From contig NZ_CADFEB010000001.1 of the NCBI RefSeq assembly GCF_902833085.1, positions 541,742-605,741 on the forward strand: a DNA stretch of 64,000 bases. Reading direction: 5' to 3'. How positions within the stretch are numbered: the first letter of the stretch is position 1; each line of letters opens with the position of its first letter. Made by a program: the position numbers and the translations under genes. Shown here piece by piece: positions 24,418 through 32,973 of this stretch. Source of the stretch: Burkholderia ubonensis (GTDB taxonomy: Bacteria; Pseudomonadota; Gammaproteobacteria; Burkholderiales; Burkholderiaceae). The notes under the pieces were generated by a model. The model searched no databases. It was not told where the DNA came from and saw nothing but the letters and a program-made list of their open reading frames with translations.

Positions 24418-25821
24418 ATGCCACTTGCGTTGTACGACACCTGGTCACGCACCCTGCGTCCGTTCACTGCGATACGCGACGATCATGTCGGCCTGTATTG
24501 CTGCGGCCCCACCGTCTATGACCACGCGCATATCGGCAACCTGCGAACCTACGTGTTCGAGGACATCCTGCGTCGCGCGCTGACCCGCACCGGATATGAA
24601 GTTCGGCATGTCGTGAACATCACCGACGTAGGCCACCTGACGTCGGATGCCGATGAAGGCGAAGACAAGATGGAAAAGGGCAGCCGGCGAACCGGCCAAT
24701 CCGCGTGGGAGATCGCCGCGCACTACACCGACGCCTTCAAGGCGGACTGGCGCGCGCTCAACCTGCTGGAGCCGTCGATCTGGTGCCGCGCGACGGATCA
24801 CATCGCGGAGCAGATCGCCTTTATTGAGGAAATCGAACGAGCCGGCTACGTGTATCGCACCGACGACGGCCTCTATTTCGACACCAGCAAGCAGGATAAC
24901 TACGGCTTTCTCGCGCGGCTCGATCGCGCCGGCCTGCAGGCCGGCAAGCGGGTTGCAGTCGGCGCGAAGCGGAACGCGACGGACTTTGCGTTGTGGAAAT
25001 TCAGTCCGGCCGAGGTCAGGCGCCAGATGGAATGGGACAGCCCGTGGGGACGGGGATTTCCGGGCTGGCATATCGAGTGCTCGGCGATGTCGGCGAAGTA
25101 TCTGGGCGTCTGGTTCGATATCCACTGCGGCGGCGAAGACCATGTCGCCGTGCATCACAGCAACGAGATTGCGCAAACCGAAGCGGCCCACGGCACGCGA
25201 CTCGCGAACTTCTGGATGCACGGGCACTTCCTGACGCTGGACGCGACGAAGATGTCGAAGTCGAGCGGCGATTTCGTTCGCCTGCAAACCTTGCGCGACC
25301 GGAACGTCGATCCGCTCGCGTACCGCTACCTGTGCCTGACCGCCCATTACCGGAGCAAGCTGAATTTCAACTGGGCGTCGCTTGATGCTTCGCAGACGGC
25401 GTTGAATCGCCTCAGGCAACTCTATTCCGGCTGGCCCGACGGCGGCAGCGCCGATGCGGCGTTCGTCGCGCGATTCGATGCCGAGGTCGATCAGGATCTG
25501 AACATGCCGCGCGCGCTGGCGGTCCTGTGGGAGCTCGTCAAAAGCAACCTGCCGCCCGCCACCTTGAAGGCGACCGTGGACAACTTCGACGCCGTGCTGG
25601 GGCTCAAGCTGCGCGATTGGCGGCCATCGGCATCCGACGTTCCGGAAGCGGTTCGCGCGTTGCTTGGCGAACGCGAGCGGGCCCGGGCAGAAAAGAACTG
25701 GGCAAGCGCCGACGAAATCCGCGAGATGCTGAAGGCGCGAGGCTGGCAGGTCGAAGACGGAAAGGATGGACAACGCGTGACCGGACTCGCCGCGAACGTC
25801 ACGCATACCGGGCCGGAATGA
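24418..25821 (+). CDS. cysS: cysteinyl-tRNA synthetase
   Basis: A 467-residue class I synthetase that charges tRNA-Cys. The HIGH-type signature is HAHIGN at 36-41 and the KMSKS loop is at 278-282. The zinc ligands expected for specificity are Cys29, Cys221, His246 and Glu250. The C-terminal helical anticodon-binding region ends in EKNWASADEIREMLKARGWQVED. Burkholderia usually carry a housekeeping cysS elsewhere; this gene in an accessory setting may be a second copy, perhaps for stress or resistance. It is preceded by a promoter, a Cys-containing leader ORF and an attenuator-like terminator. The ATG follows CCGGAG. Confidence 0.95.
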   Translation: MPLALYDTWSRTLRPFTAIRDDHVGLYCCGPTVYDHAHIGNLRTYVFEDILRRALTRTGYEVRHVVNITDVGHLTSDADEGEDKMEKGSRRTGQSAWEIAAHYTDAFKADWRALNLLEPSIWCRATDHIAEQIAFIEEIERAGYVYRTDDGLYFDTSKQDNYGFLARLDRAGLQAGKRVAVGAKRNATDFALWKFSPAEVRRQMEWDSPWGRGFPGWHIECSAMSAKYLGVWFDIHCGGEDHVAVHHSNEIAQTEAAHGTRLANFWMHGHFLTLDATKMSKSSGDFVRLQTLRDRNVDPLAYRYLCLTAHYRSKLNFNWASLDASQTALNRLRQLYSGWPDGGSADAAFVARFDAEVDQDLNMPRALAVLWELVKSNLPPATLKATVDNFDAVLGLKLRDWRPSASDVPEAVRALLGERERARAEKNWASADEIREMLKARGWQVEDGKDGQRVTGLAANVTHTGPE

Positions 25822-25876
25822 GCCGGCCCGGGCGTCGAGTCAACGACGGTCGACGACGGCCGGCCGCCTCGCGGCG

Positions 25877-26611
25877 TCACGCAAAGCGCCCGCCGCCGTC
25901 GACATGCAGGATTTCGGCGTTCACGTAACCATTGCCCAACAGGAACGCAATCGCTTCGCCGACTTCGTCCGGACGTCCGACGCGGCCAACCGGCAGCGTG
26001 GCCGCCGCCTGGGCAAGGATCGCGTCGCGGCTCTCCGGGCCGAACGCATCGAACAGCGGCGTATCCACGAACCCCGGCGAGACGACGTTGACCCGGATCG
26101 GCTTGAGTTCGAGCGCGAGCGAGCGCGCGAGCGCCTCGACGCCGCTCACCGCGGCGGCGATGACCGCCGTGCCGTCCCCCGACGGACGATCGGAAAGCTG
26201 CCCGCTCGTCAGGACGATCGACGCCGTCGGCGGCATCAGCGGCAATGCGGCCCGGATCGCATGCACCGGCCCCGCGATGCGCTCGTGAACCGCAGCCAGC
26301 AGCCGCTCCGGATCGGAGTCGGCCAGCTTGCCGACGATGAAGCTGCCCGCGGTAATCACCAGATGGTCGACGCGGGTCATCTCGGCGAACACCGCGGCGA
26401 CCGCCCGCTTGTCGGCGATGTCGGCCAACGCCGTGCGCGCGCCGCCGATCGTTCGCGCGGCGGCTTCGAGTTTCGCGGGAGTCCGGCCGACGAGCGTGAG
26501 GTCGGCGCCGCGCGCCTTGGCCGCCGCCGCTGCCGCAAGGCCGATTCCCGAGCTTCCGCCGAACGCGACGACGTGCGCGCCGCCGAGCGACGATTGCGTG
26601 GCTGATTGCAT
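25877..26611 (-). CDS. SDR-family protein lacking the YxxxK active site
   Basis: A 244-residue short-chain dehydrogenase. The NAD(P) motif is GGSSGIG at 18-24, and the family Ser is in VLTSGQLSD. Where the catalytic Tyr-x-x-x-Lys should be, the sequence reads AVIAAAVSGVEAL (149-161), with neither Tyr nor Lys. The end (FLLGNGYVNAEILHVDGGGRFA) is normal. It therefore belongs to an atypical SDR group that may bind cofactor without classical catalysis. It is divergent from a LysR gene over 103 bp and is probably controlled by it. Confidence 0.88.
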   Translation of the reverse strand: MQSATQSSLGGAHVVAFGGSSGIGLAAAAAAKARGADLTLVGRTPAKLEAAARTIGGARTALADIADKRAVAAVFAEMTRVDHLVITAGSFIVGKLADSDPERLLAAVHERIAGPVHAIRAALPLMPPTASIVLTSGQLSDRPSGDGTAVIAAAVSGVEALARSLALELKPIRVNVVSPGFVDTPLFDAFGPESRDAILAQAAATLPVGRVGRPDEVGEAIAFLLGNGYVNAEILHVDGGGRFA

Positions 26612-26714
26612 GGTGTTCCCGTCGAAAGAAGTGAAGGTGAGGCAACGTTACGTCATGCCAATCCTGGATGGAATGCGCGAAAATCGCATACGGCCTATTC
26701 CACAGGGGAATGAC

Positions 26715-27626
26715 TTGGATTCGCTTCAATCGATGTGGCTGTACACGCGCGCCGTCGAGCTGGGCAGCTTCTCGGCGGTTGCCCGCGAAGAAAAAATCGG
26801 TCAGCCGACGATGAGCAAGGTCGTCTCCGCGATGGAGAAGCAGCTCGGCGTCCGGCTGCTGCAACGGACCACCACGAGCCTGACGCCGACCGACGAAGGC
26901 CGGCGCTTTTACGAGCGCTGCAAGCAGATGCTCGAAACCTATGCCGACGCCGTCGCCGACGTGCGCGGCCAGGCGCAGCGGCCGGTCGGCAAGCTGACGG
27001 TCAGCGCGCCGATGGGGCTCGGCGAATTGCGGCTCAACGCGCTCGTGCTCGAATTCCTCGCGCAATATCCGGAGATCGAGGTCGAGCTGAACCTGACCGA
27101 CCGCATCATCGATCTCGTCGAGGAAAGCATCGACGTCGCGATCCGCATCGGCAACGCCCTTCCCCCGGATGCCGTCGCCCGCAATGTCGCGTGGTCGCCG
27201 CGCGTGCTGGTCGCGACGCCCGACTACCTGCAGCGCGCACCGCGAATCCGCCGGCCGGAAGACTTGCTCAGGCATCCGTTCGTCGGCTATGCGCGCGCCG
27301 CCGTCGGCGCACGGCTCGAACTCAGCAAGGGCGCCGAGACCATCGTCGTCCCGACCAACGGGCGCTACCGCGTCAACAACTCGGTCGCGCTGCGCGAATG
27401 CTATCTCGCCGGCATCGGCCTGGGCAGTGCGCCCGCATGGGTCGTGCAGGACCTGATCGATGCGGGGCAGTTGGTCAGGGTGCTTCCCAAGTGGGCAATC
27501 CCGCCGCATTCGGTGCACCTGATCACGCCGTCGCGCCGCTACCCGCCGCTGAGGGCGCGCGTGTTCCTGCAGTTCATGGCCGAGCGCATTCCGACGCTGC
27601 CGGGTTTTCATGCGTCGGGGGTTTGA
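26715..27626 (+). CDS. LysR-family regulator
   Basis: A 303-residue LysR protein of the CrgA-like subgroup: helix-turn-helix (FSAVAREEKIGQPTMSKVVSAME) and effector domain with DLVEESIDVAIRIG and CYLAGIGLGSAPAWVV. The start was placed at TTG 26715 because an AGGGGAA site lies 4 bp before it and the length is then typical; in-frame ATGs at 26655 and 26673 would add 20 or 14 residues. Divergent from the atypical SDR gene, which it probably regulates. Confidence 0.9.
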   Translation: MDSLQSMWLYTRAVELGSFSAVAREEKIGQPTMSKVVSAMEKQLGVRLLQRTTTSLTPTDEGRRFYERCKQMLETYADAVADVRGQAQRPVGKLTVSAPMGLGELRLNALVLEFLAQYPEIEVELNLTDRIIDLVEESIDVAIRIGNALPPDAVARNVAWSPRVLVATPDYLQRAPRIRRPEDLLRHPFVGYARAAVGARLELSKGAETIVVPTNGRYRVNNSVALRECYLAGIGLGSAPAWVVQDLIDAGQLVRVLPKWAIPPHSVHLITPSRRYPPLRARVFLQFMAERIPTLPGFHASGV

Positions 27627-27705
27627 AGCAAGCGGCCGCCCCGTCGACCGCCCGCGGCTGTGAGACGATACGGCCTCTCGAACGTCATCCTTGCGGAGAA
27701 TCTGC

Positions 27706-28728
27706 TTGAAACAAGAAAAAGTGATTGCAGCGTTAGGTCGGGCCAGCGCGCCCATGGCGATTTTCGTGACCGGCGACGGAACCCCGGTGCCGTGGGGAAC
27801 GGCACACGGCATGGCCGATGCATCCGCCAACCGGCCGTTGGGCATCGACACGCCGCTGCGGGTCGCGAGCAATACGAAGATGTTCACGGCAGCCGCCGTG
27901 CTGAGACTTTGGGAGCAAGGCAGGATCGACCTCGATGCGTCGATCGCGTCCGTCGCGACGCCGAGCCTCGTTGCCGTACTGCAGGCAGGCGGCTATCGCA
28001 CCGAATCGATGACCGTACGCCAGTTGATGAATCACAGTGCGGGACTGTACGACCACGGCGACGCCCCGAGCTTCATGCAGACGGTGCTCACCGATCCGTC
28101 GCACCACTGGACCCGCGACGAACAGGTCCGCCTGTCGGCCCGGTATGCCGGCCCGCAAAGCGAACCCGGCGCACGGTTCCAGTACTCCGATACCGGATAC
28201 GTGTTGCTGGGCGACATCGTCGAGCGCGCGACCGGCGAAACGCTTGCCGCGGTGGTGCGCAACGCATTGCGCTTCGACGCGCGGGGCTTGCGTTCGACAT
28301 GGTGGGAGCTGATCGAGCAACCGCCGTCGCATGTCGAGCCACGGGCGCGCCAGTTCTACGGCGATATCGAAATGACGGACGTCAACGCGACGATGGACCT
28401 CTACGGCGGCGGCGGGCTGGTGATGTCGGCGCGCGACCTCGCGTCGCTGGCAGCCGATCTGTTCGAAGGCAGGGTGTACGACAACCCGCAGACGCTGGCC
28501 GAAATGCTCGAGGCGGATGCACACGAGGGCGCCGACGCATACCGGCTCGGGGTGTTCGTCAGCGAGATCGGCGGCACCGTGTGCTACTCGCATGCGGGCT
28601 TCTGGGGCACCGTCGTCTACTACGTGCCTCGGCACCGCATCGCCGTATCGGGTGTCACCACGGCGCGTGGCGCGCGGCCCGAACTCGAGTCGATCATCGA
28701 AACCGCGATCGGCGAGTTGGGCCGCTAA
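27706..28728 (+). CDS. serine beta-lactamase-like hydrolase
   Basis: A 340-residue penicillin-binding/class C beta-lactamase-fold protein. The nucleophile motif SxxK is SNTK in RVASNTKMF, the Tyr motif is YSDTGY (usual YxN replaced by YSD), and the third motif is HAGFWG. There is no signal peptide, so it is likely a cytoplasmic esterase or peptidase rather than a resistance beta-lactamase. TTG 27706 is the start, with GCGGAGAA before it; another TTG at 27691 would add 5 residues. It follows a LysR gene by 79 bp. Confidence 0.88.
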   Translation: MKQEKVIAALGRASAPMAIFVTGDGTPVPWGTAHGMADASANRPLGIDTPLRVASNTKMFTAAAVLRLWEQGRIDLDASIASVATPSLVAVLQAGGYRTESMTVRQLMNHSAGLYDHGDAPSFMQTVLTDPSHHWTRDEQVRLSARYAGPQSEPGARFQYSDTGYVLLGDIVERATGETLAAVVRNALRFDARGLRSTWWELIEQPPSHVEPRARQFYGDIEMTDVNATMDLYGGGGLVMSARDLASLAADLFEGRVYDNPQTLAEMLEADAHEGADAYRLGVFVSEIGGTVCYSHAGFWGTVVYYVPRHRIAVSGVTTARGARPELESIIETAIGELGR

Positions 28729-28750
28729 GCCGTTCCGTTCTCCGAAGCAT

Positions 28751-29584
28751 CTATTCGCGCCGCGCCATCGGCTCCCCGACGACGAATCCGCCGCCCTGGA
28801 AACGCTGCGCCGGATCGTCGAAATCGGTGCTCGGCGCGGTGAGCGCGAAGCGCCCGGCGAACTGCTCGGAGCTGTCGCGCGGACGGAAGCCGAGGAAGCC
28901 CGCCTTGGTGTTGTCCCACCACTTGACCGGATTGTCCGACACGCCGTACACGACCACGTGCCCGACGCGATTCGTCAGCAGCGAACAGCGCACGAGCTCG
29001 ATGAAGTCGCGATAGCTGAGATAGGTGACGAGCATGCGCGGATTCTTCGGCGCTTCGAACGACGAGCCGATCCGCAGGCACACCGTCTCGATGCCGAAGC
29101 GGTCGAAGTAGTAGCGCGACAGCGCCTCGCCGAAGCACTTCGTCACGCCGTACAGGCTGTCCGGACGCTGCGGCGCATCGGCGTCGAGCACTTCCGTCAC
29201 CGGATGAAACCCGATCGCATGATTCGAGCTCGCGAACACGATCCGCTTCACCCCGTGCTTGCGCGCCGCTTCGTACAGGTTGTACGTGCCGCGGATGTTC
29301 GCTTCGAGCAGGTCGTCGAACGGCGCGTCGACAGAAATGCCGCCGAGATGCACGATCGCGTCGACGCCGTCGACGAGCGCCGTGACCGCCTGCCGGTCCG
29401 CGAGGTCCGCGACCCGGACTTCCTCGTGCGCGGCCGCGTCGCCCAGCGGCGCGACGTCGCTCACGCGCACGACGTCGGCCCAGCCGGCGAGCGCACCGCG
29501 CAACTGGCAACCGAGATTGCCCGCTGCGCCCGTCAGCAGCAGGCGCCGGAACGGCTTGCCCGCTTCGGTGGTTGAGGCGTTCAT
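28751..29584 (-). CDS. udh: uronate dehydrogenase
   Basis: A 277-residue NAD-dependent extended SDR. The cofactor motif is TGAAGNLG at 18-25, and the active site pairs Ser in FASSNHAIGF with Tyr145xxxLys149 in YGVTK. The segments RIGSSF and VVYGVSDN are hallmarks of uronate dehydrogenases, which oxidise D-galacturonate or D-glucuronate to the aldarolactone. A good AAGGAG precedes the ATG. It is divergent from a LacI gene, and an ExuT-like hexuronate transporter follows nearby, both sharing LacI-type palindromes; together they form a hexuronate-oxidation cassette. Confidence 0.9.
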   Translation of the reverse strand: MNASTTEAGKPFRRLLLTGAAGNLGCQLRGALAGWADVVRVSDVAPLGDAAAHEEVRVADLADRQAVTALVDGVDAIVHLGGISVDAPFDDLLEANIRGTYNLYEAARKHGVKRIVFASSNHAIGFHPVTEVLDADAPQRPDSLYGVTKCFGEALSRYYFDRFGIETVCLRIGSSFEAPKNPRMLVTYLSYRDFIELVRCSLLTNRVGHVVVYGVSDNPVKWWDNTKAGFLGFRPRDSSEQFAGRFALTAPSTDFDDPAQRFQGGGFVVGEPMARRE

Positions 29585-29609
29585 CGAATCTCCTTGGAAC
29601 TGACTTGAC

Positions 29610-29625
29610 TGGAAAACGTTTTCCA
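29610..29625. promoter_or_regulatory. LacI-type operator for udh
   Basis: TGGAAAACGTTTTCCA is a perfect 16-bp palindrome with the central CpG typical of LacI/GalR operators. It lies 25 bp before the udh start. A near copy is found upstream of the transporter, and a partial copy (GAAAACGTTACC, 29749-29760) sits just before the LacI gene itself. Confidence 0.8.
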
Positions 29626-29766
29626 ACTATAGGTTTGATGCGGGCACGGCGTCAATGACCATAGCCGTTGCCCTGCTTGCGCTTTGCGCGGACAACTCGC
29701 ACCAGGCCGCGCGCCGGCTTTTTCTGCCACAATCCGGTGCCCAGCGAAGAAAACGTTACCCTCCGC

Positions 29767-30759
29767 ATGAAAAAAGTTTCCCCGACGATTCGCGACGTCG
29801 CCGCCGAAGCGGGCGTATCGGTCGCGACGGTGTCGAAGTACGTGAACGGCGCGCAGCGGTTCTCGCCCGCGGTCGAGGCGCGGCTCAAGGCCGCGATCGA
29901 CAAGCTCGGCTATCGCTCGAACCCGCTCGCCCGCTCGATGATCACGGGGCGCACGCGCACCATCGGCCTCGTCATCCTCGACATCAGCAATCCGCACTTC
30001 ACGAACGTCGTGAAAGGCGCGAACCGGGTCGCGCTCCAGCACGACTACACGCTGCTGCTCGTCGATACCGACGAGAACCAGGCCCGCGAGCGCGCGCTGA
30101 TCGAGGCGCTCGCGCCGCGCGTCGACGGGCTGATCGTCAGTTCGCGCCTGCCCGACGAGGGCCTGCGCTGGATGCTCGACCTCCACAAGCCCCTCGTGCT
30201 GCTGCGGCGCAGCCCGGACCTGTCGATTCCCGGCGTCGGCATCGACAGCCGGCTGTCGACCTACATGCTCGCGCGCCATCTGCTGAATCTCGGCCACCGG
30301 CACATCGCGTACCTCGGCTTCGGGCAGGCGCGCATCAACGACGAGCGCATCCAGGGCGCGCGCGACTGCCTCGCGGAAGCCGGGCTCACGCTCGACGTGC
30401 ACGACGCGCACGCGCCGACCGCCGAGGCCGGCGAGCGCGCGTGCTCGCGCGTGATGCTCGGGCCGCAGCGCCCGCAGGCCGTGATCTGCTACAACGACCT
30501 GATCGCGCTCGGCTTCATGAAGGAAGCTGCGTCGCTCGGCTTCAGGCTGCCGCAGGACGTGTCGGTCACAGGCATCGACAACGTGCCTTACGGCGAATAC
30601 GCATCGCCCGCGCTGACCACCGTCGACATCCAGAGCGAGAAGATGGGCGAGCTCGCGATGCAGAAGCTGATCGACGCGCTCGCGGGCCACGCGGACGCCG
30701 GCTACTCGACGTTCGAGCCGCGGCTGATCGTCAGGGGCTCGACGGCCGCGTGCCGCTGA
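29767..30759 (+). CDS. LacI-family repressor of the hexuronate cassette
   Basis: A 330-residue LacI/GalR regulator. The N-terminal helix-turn-helix and hinge are clear (TIRDVAAEAGVSVATVSKYVNG; GYRSNPLARSM), followed by a periplasmic-binding-protein-like sensor (IGLVILDISNPHFTNVVKG through the end). It should bind the AAACGTTT palindromes before udh and the transporter gene and release them when a uronate or product binds. A partial operator overlapping its own leader suggests autoregulation. The ATG at 29767 was chosen at the start of the DNA-binding domain. Confidence 0.92.
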   Translation: MKKVSPTIRDVAAEAGVSVATVSKYVNGAQRFSPAVEARLKAAIDKLGYRSNPLARSMITGRTRTIGLVILDISNPHFTNVVKGANRVALQHDYTLLLVDTDENQARERALIEALAPRVDGLIVSSRLPDEGLRWMLDLHKPLVLLRRSPDLSIPGVGIDSRLSTYMLARHLLNLGHRHIAYLGFGQARINDERIQGARDCLAEAGLTLDVHDAHAPTAEAGERACSRVMLGPQRPQAVICYNDLIALGFMKEAASLGFRLPQDVSVTGIDNVPYGEYASPALTTVDIQSEKMGELAMQKLIDALAGHADAGYSTFEPRLIVRGSTAACR

Positions 30760-30799
30760 ACGCGGCTGCGCGCGGCCGCAAGCCGCCCGAGTCGCGGAG

Positions 30800-32089
30800 T
30801 TACGCATCGAGCTTCGCGGGCGCCATGCGCGGCGTGAGCGCATGCATGACCGAGAGCGCCAGCAGATACGCGAGCGCGCCGATCGCGAACAGCACCCAGT
30901 AGTGGCCCGTGCGCTGCAGCACCTGGCCGATCACCTCGGAGAACAGCACGCCGCCGATCGAGCCGGCCATCCCGCCGATGCCGACCACCGACGCCACCGC
31001 GCGGCGCGGAAACATATCCGACGCGGTCGTGAACAGGTTCGCCGACCAGCCCTGGTGCGCGGCGGCGGCAAGGCCGACGATCAGCACCGCGGCCCACAGA
31101 TTCTGGACCTGCGAGACGAACGCGATCGGCAGTACGCAGCACGCGCAGATCAGCATCGCGGTCTTGCGCGCGGCGTTCACGCTCCAGCCGGAACGCAGCA
31201 TCGTCGACGAGATCCAGCCGCCGCCGATGCTGCCGACGGTCGTGAGCGCATAGATGCAGACGAGCGGCAGGCCGATGTGCTGCATGTCCATTCCGCGCGA
31301 CTCGTTGAGCCACTTCGGCAGCCAGAACAGGTAGAACCACCAGACGGGATCGGTCAGGAACTTGCCGATCAGGAACGCCCACGTTTCGCGCTTGCGCAGC
31401 AGCATGCCCCAGCCGGGCGCGCCGGCGTTCACGTTGGCGGCGTCGAGCGCTTCGGCTTCGTCGCGCGGCTCGTCGAACGCCTGGCTGAGCGCCTGCGGGT
31501 CGGCGGGCCGGTAGAACGCGAGCCATACGACCAGCCACAGCAGGCCGACCGCGCCGATGATCACGAACGCCGCGCGCCAGCCGTAGGCGAGCGCGATCGC
31601 CGGGATGATCGCCGGCGCGAACACCGCGCCGATGTTCGCCCCCGAGTTGAAGATGCCGGTCGCGAGCGCGCGCTCGCGGCGCGGAAACCATTCGGCCGTG
31701 GTCTTGATGGCCGCCGGGAAATTGCCGCCCTCGCCGATGCCGAGCAACGCGCGCACGAACGCAAAGCCCGTCACCGAGCCGACGGCCGCATGCAGCATCG
31801 CGGCGATGCTCCAGAACAGCATCGCCAGCGCATACGACACGCGCGTGCCGAGCCAGTCCACCACGCGGCCGAAGCCCAGCAGGCCGATCGCATAGAACGC
31901 GGAAAACGCCATCACGATGCGGCCGTACTGGACCTGGGTCCAGCCGATGTCGTGCTGGAGCATCGGCGCGAGCAGGCCGAGGATCTGGCGGTCCATGTAG
32001 TTGATGACGGTGGCCAGGAACAGCAGCCCGCACACGGCCCAGCGGTAGCGGCTCGCGACGCGCGCGACGCCGACGACGGCAGATTGCAT
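30800..32089 (-). CDS. MFS hexuronate-type transporter (ExuT-like)
   Basis: A 429-residue major-facilitator protein of the anion:cation symporter family, with 12 predicted membrane segments and the loop GRVVDWLGTRVSYA. The opening INYMDRQILGLLAPMLQ and the segment IGEGGNFPAAIKTTAEWFP are typical of ExuT hexuronate and glucarate/galactarate transporters. It would bring in D-galacturonate or D-glucuronate by proton symport for the adjacent uronate dehydrogenase. GGAGACATTC precedes the ATG. A 22-bp LacI-type palindrome 116 bp upstream links it to the LacI gene beside it. Confidence 0.9.
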   Translation of the reverse strand: MQSAVVGVARVASRYRWAVCGLLFLATVINYMDRQILGLLAPMLQHDIGWTQVQYGRIVMAFSAFYAIGLLGFGRVVDWLGTRVSYALAMLFWSIAAMLHAAVGSVTGFAFVRALLGIGEGGNFPAAIKTTAEWFPRRERALATGIFNSGANIGAVFAPAIIPAIALAYGWRAAFVIIGAVGLLWLVVWLAFYRPADPQALSQAFDEPRDEAEALDAANVNAGAPGWGMLLRKRETWAFLIGKFLTDPVWWFYLFWLPKWLNESRGMDMQHIGLPLVCIYALTTVGSIGGGWISSTMLRSGWSVNAARKTAMLICACCVLPIAFVSQVQNLWAAVLIVGLAAAAHQGWSANLFTTASDMFPRRAVASVVGIGGMAGSIGGVLFSEVIGQVLQRTGHYWVLFAIGALAYLLALSVMHALTPRMAPAKLDA

Positions 32090-32204
32090 GAATGTCTCCG
32101 TTGCGCGGCGCCGCTCGTCGTGCCGCACGCTTGATCGTTGCCGGCGACGAGCACCGGGGCAGGCGCACCGCGGGTCTCGCGCGCGGCGCCACGTTTCGCC
32201 ATCG

Positions 32205-32226
32205 CTTTGGAAAACGTTTTTCAAAG
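32205..32226. promoter_or_regulatory. LacI-type operator for the transporter gene
   Basis: CTTTGGAAAAC and GTTTTTCAAAG form a 22-bp palindrome with one mismatched pair, sharing the GGAAAACGTTTT core with the operator before udh. It lies 116 bp upstream of the transporter start. Confidence 0.75.
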
Positions 32227-32405
32227 AATAGGGAGTTTTCGGACGTCTGACCAGTGCGGGATTTCTATGAGTCATCTCTAAACACGCGGCGCGAAGATAC
32301 GACTCAGGTACTCGTCCGAGTTAATCGTTTTTCACCGGTGCTGCGGGCCGTCCGCGATCGCGATGGTTTACAGTCGTCGCCTGAACTTCGATCCGGACAC
32401 CCGCC

Positions 32406-32933
32406 ATGACACCCGGCAACCTGATATCGAGCCCGCTGGGCGACATCGTCGTGCGCGTGGAAGACGACTGCCTGACCGGCCTCTTCTTCGTCGGGCAAAA
32501 GTATTTCCCGTCGATCGCGATCGCGACCCACGAACAGCCCCTGTCGCCCGTGGCGCGGCAGGCTCAGGAAGAAATCGCCGAGTACTTCGCCGGCGTGCGC
32601 ACGACGTTCTCGGTGCCGCTGCATCTGCGCGGCACCGGATTCCAGCGGCGCGTGTGGAAGGCATTGCTGGCGATCCCGTTCGGCGCGCTGGCCTCCTACG
32701 GCGAGCTGACGCAGCGCATCGGCCTGCCTGTTAGCGCCGCGCGCGCGGTCGGCGGCGCGGTCGGGCGCAATCCGGTGTCGATCATCGTGCCGTGCCATCG
32801 CATCATCGGCGCGACGGGCAGCCTCACCGGCTATGCGGGCGGCATCGACAGGAAGCGCGCGCTGCTGTCGCTCGAAAGCGCCGGACGCCGGTCCGGCAGC
32901 GACCATCCTGCGCAATACACGCTGGCGTTTTGA
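32406..32933 (+). CDS. ogt: methylated-DNA--protein-cysteine methyltransferase
   Basis: A 175-residue suicide repair protein that moves the alkyl group from O6-methylguanine to its own Cys. The active site [10 protein letters not shown] contains Cys130, and the DNA-binding helix region reads [17 protein letters not shown] with [11 protein letters not shown]. There is no Ada-type regulatory domain, so it is the Ogt form. It stands as a single gene between the transporter promoter and a convergent AraC gene. Confidence 0.93.
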   Translation: MTPGNLISSPLGDIVVRVEDDCLTGLFFVGQKYFPSIAIATHEQPLSPVARQAQEEIAEYFAGVRTTFSVPLHLRGTGFQRRVWKALLAIPFGALASYGELTQRIGLPVSAARAVGGAVGRNPVSIIVPCHRIIGATGSLTGYAGGIDRKRALLSLESAGRRSGSDHPAQYTLAF

Positions 32934-32973
32934 TCGGAGGGAATGCGACGGCGCGGCGCGCCGTGCGCGGCCG

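Noticed and set aside
30842..32134. A 430-codon plus-strand frame opposite the hexuronate transporter
   Set aside because: Low-complexity Arg/His/Asp composition and no motif; the minus strand has a clear MFS protein.
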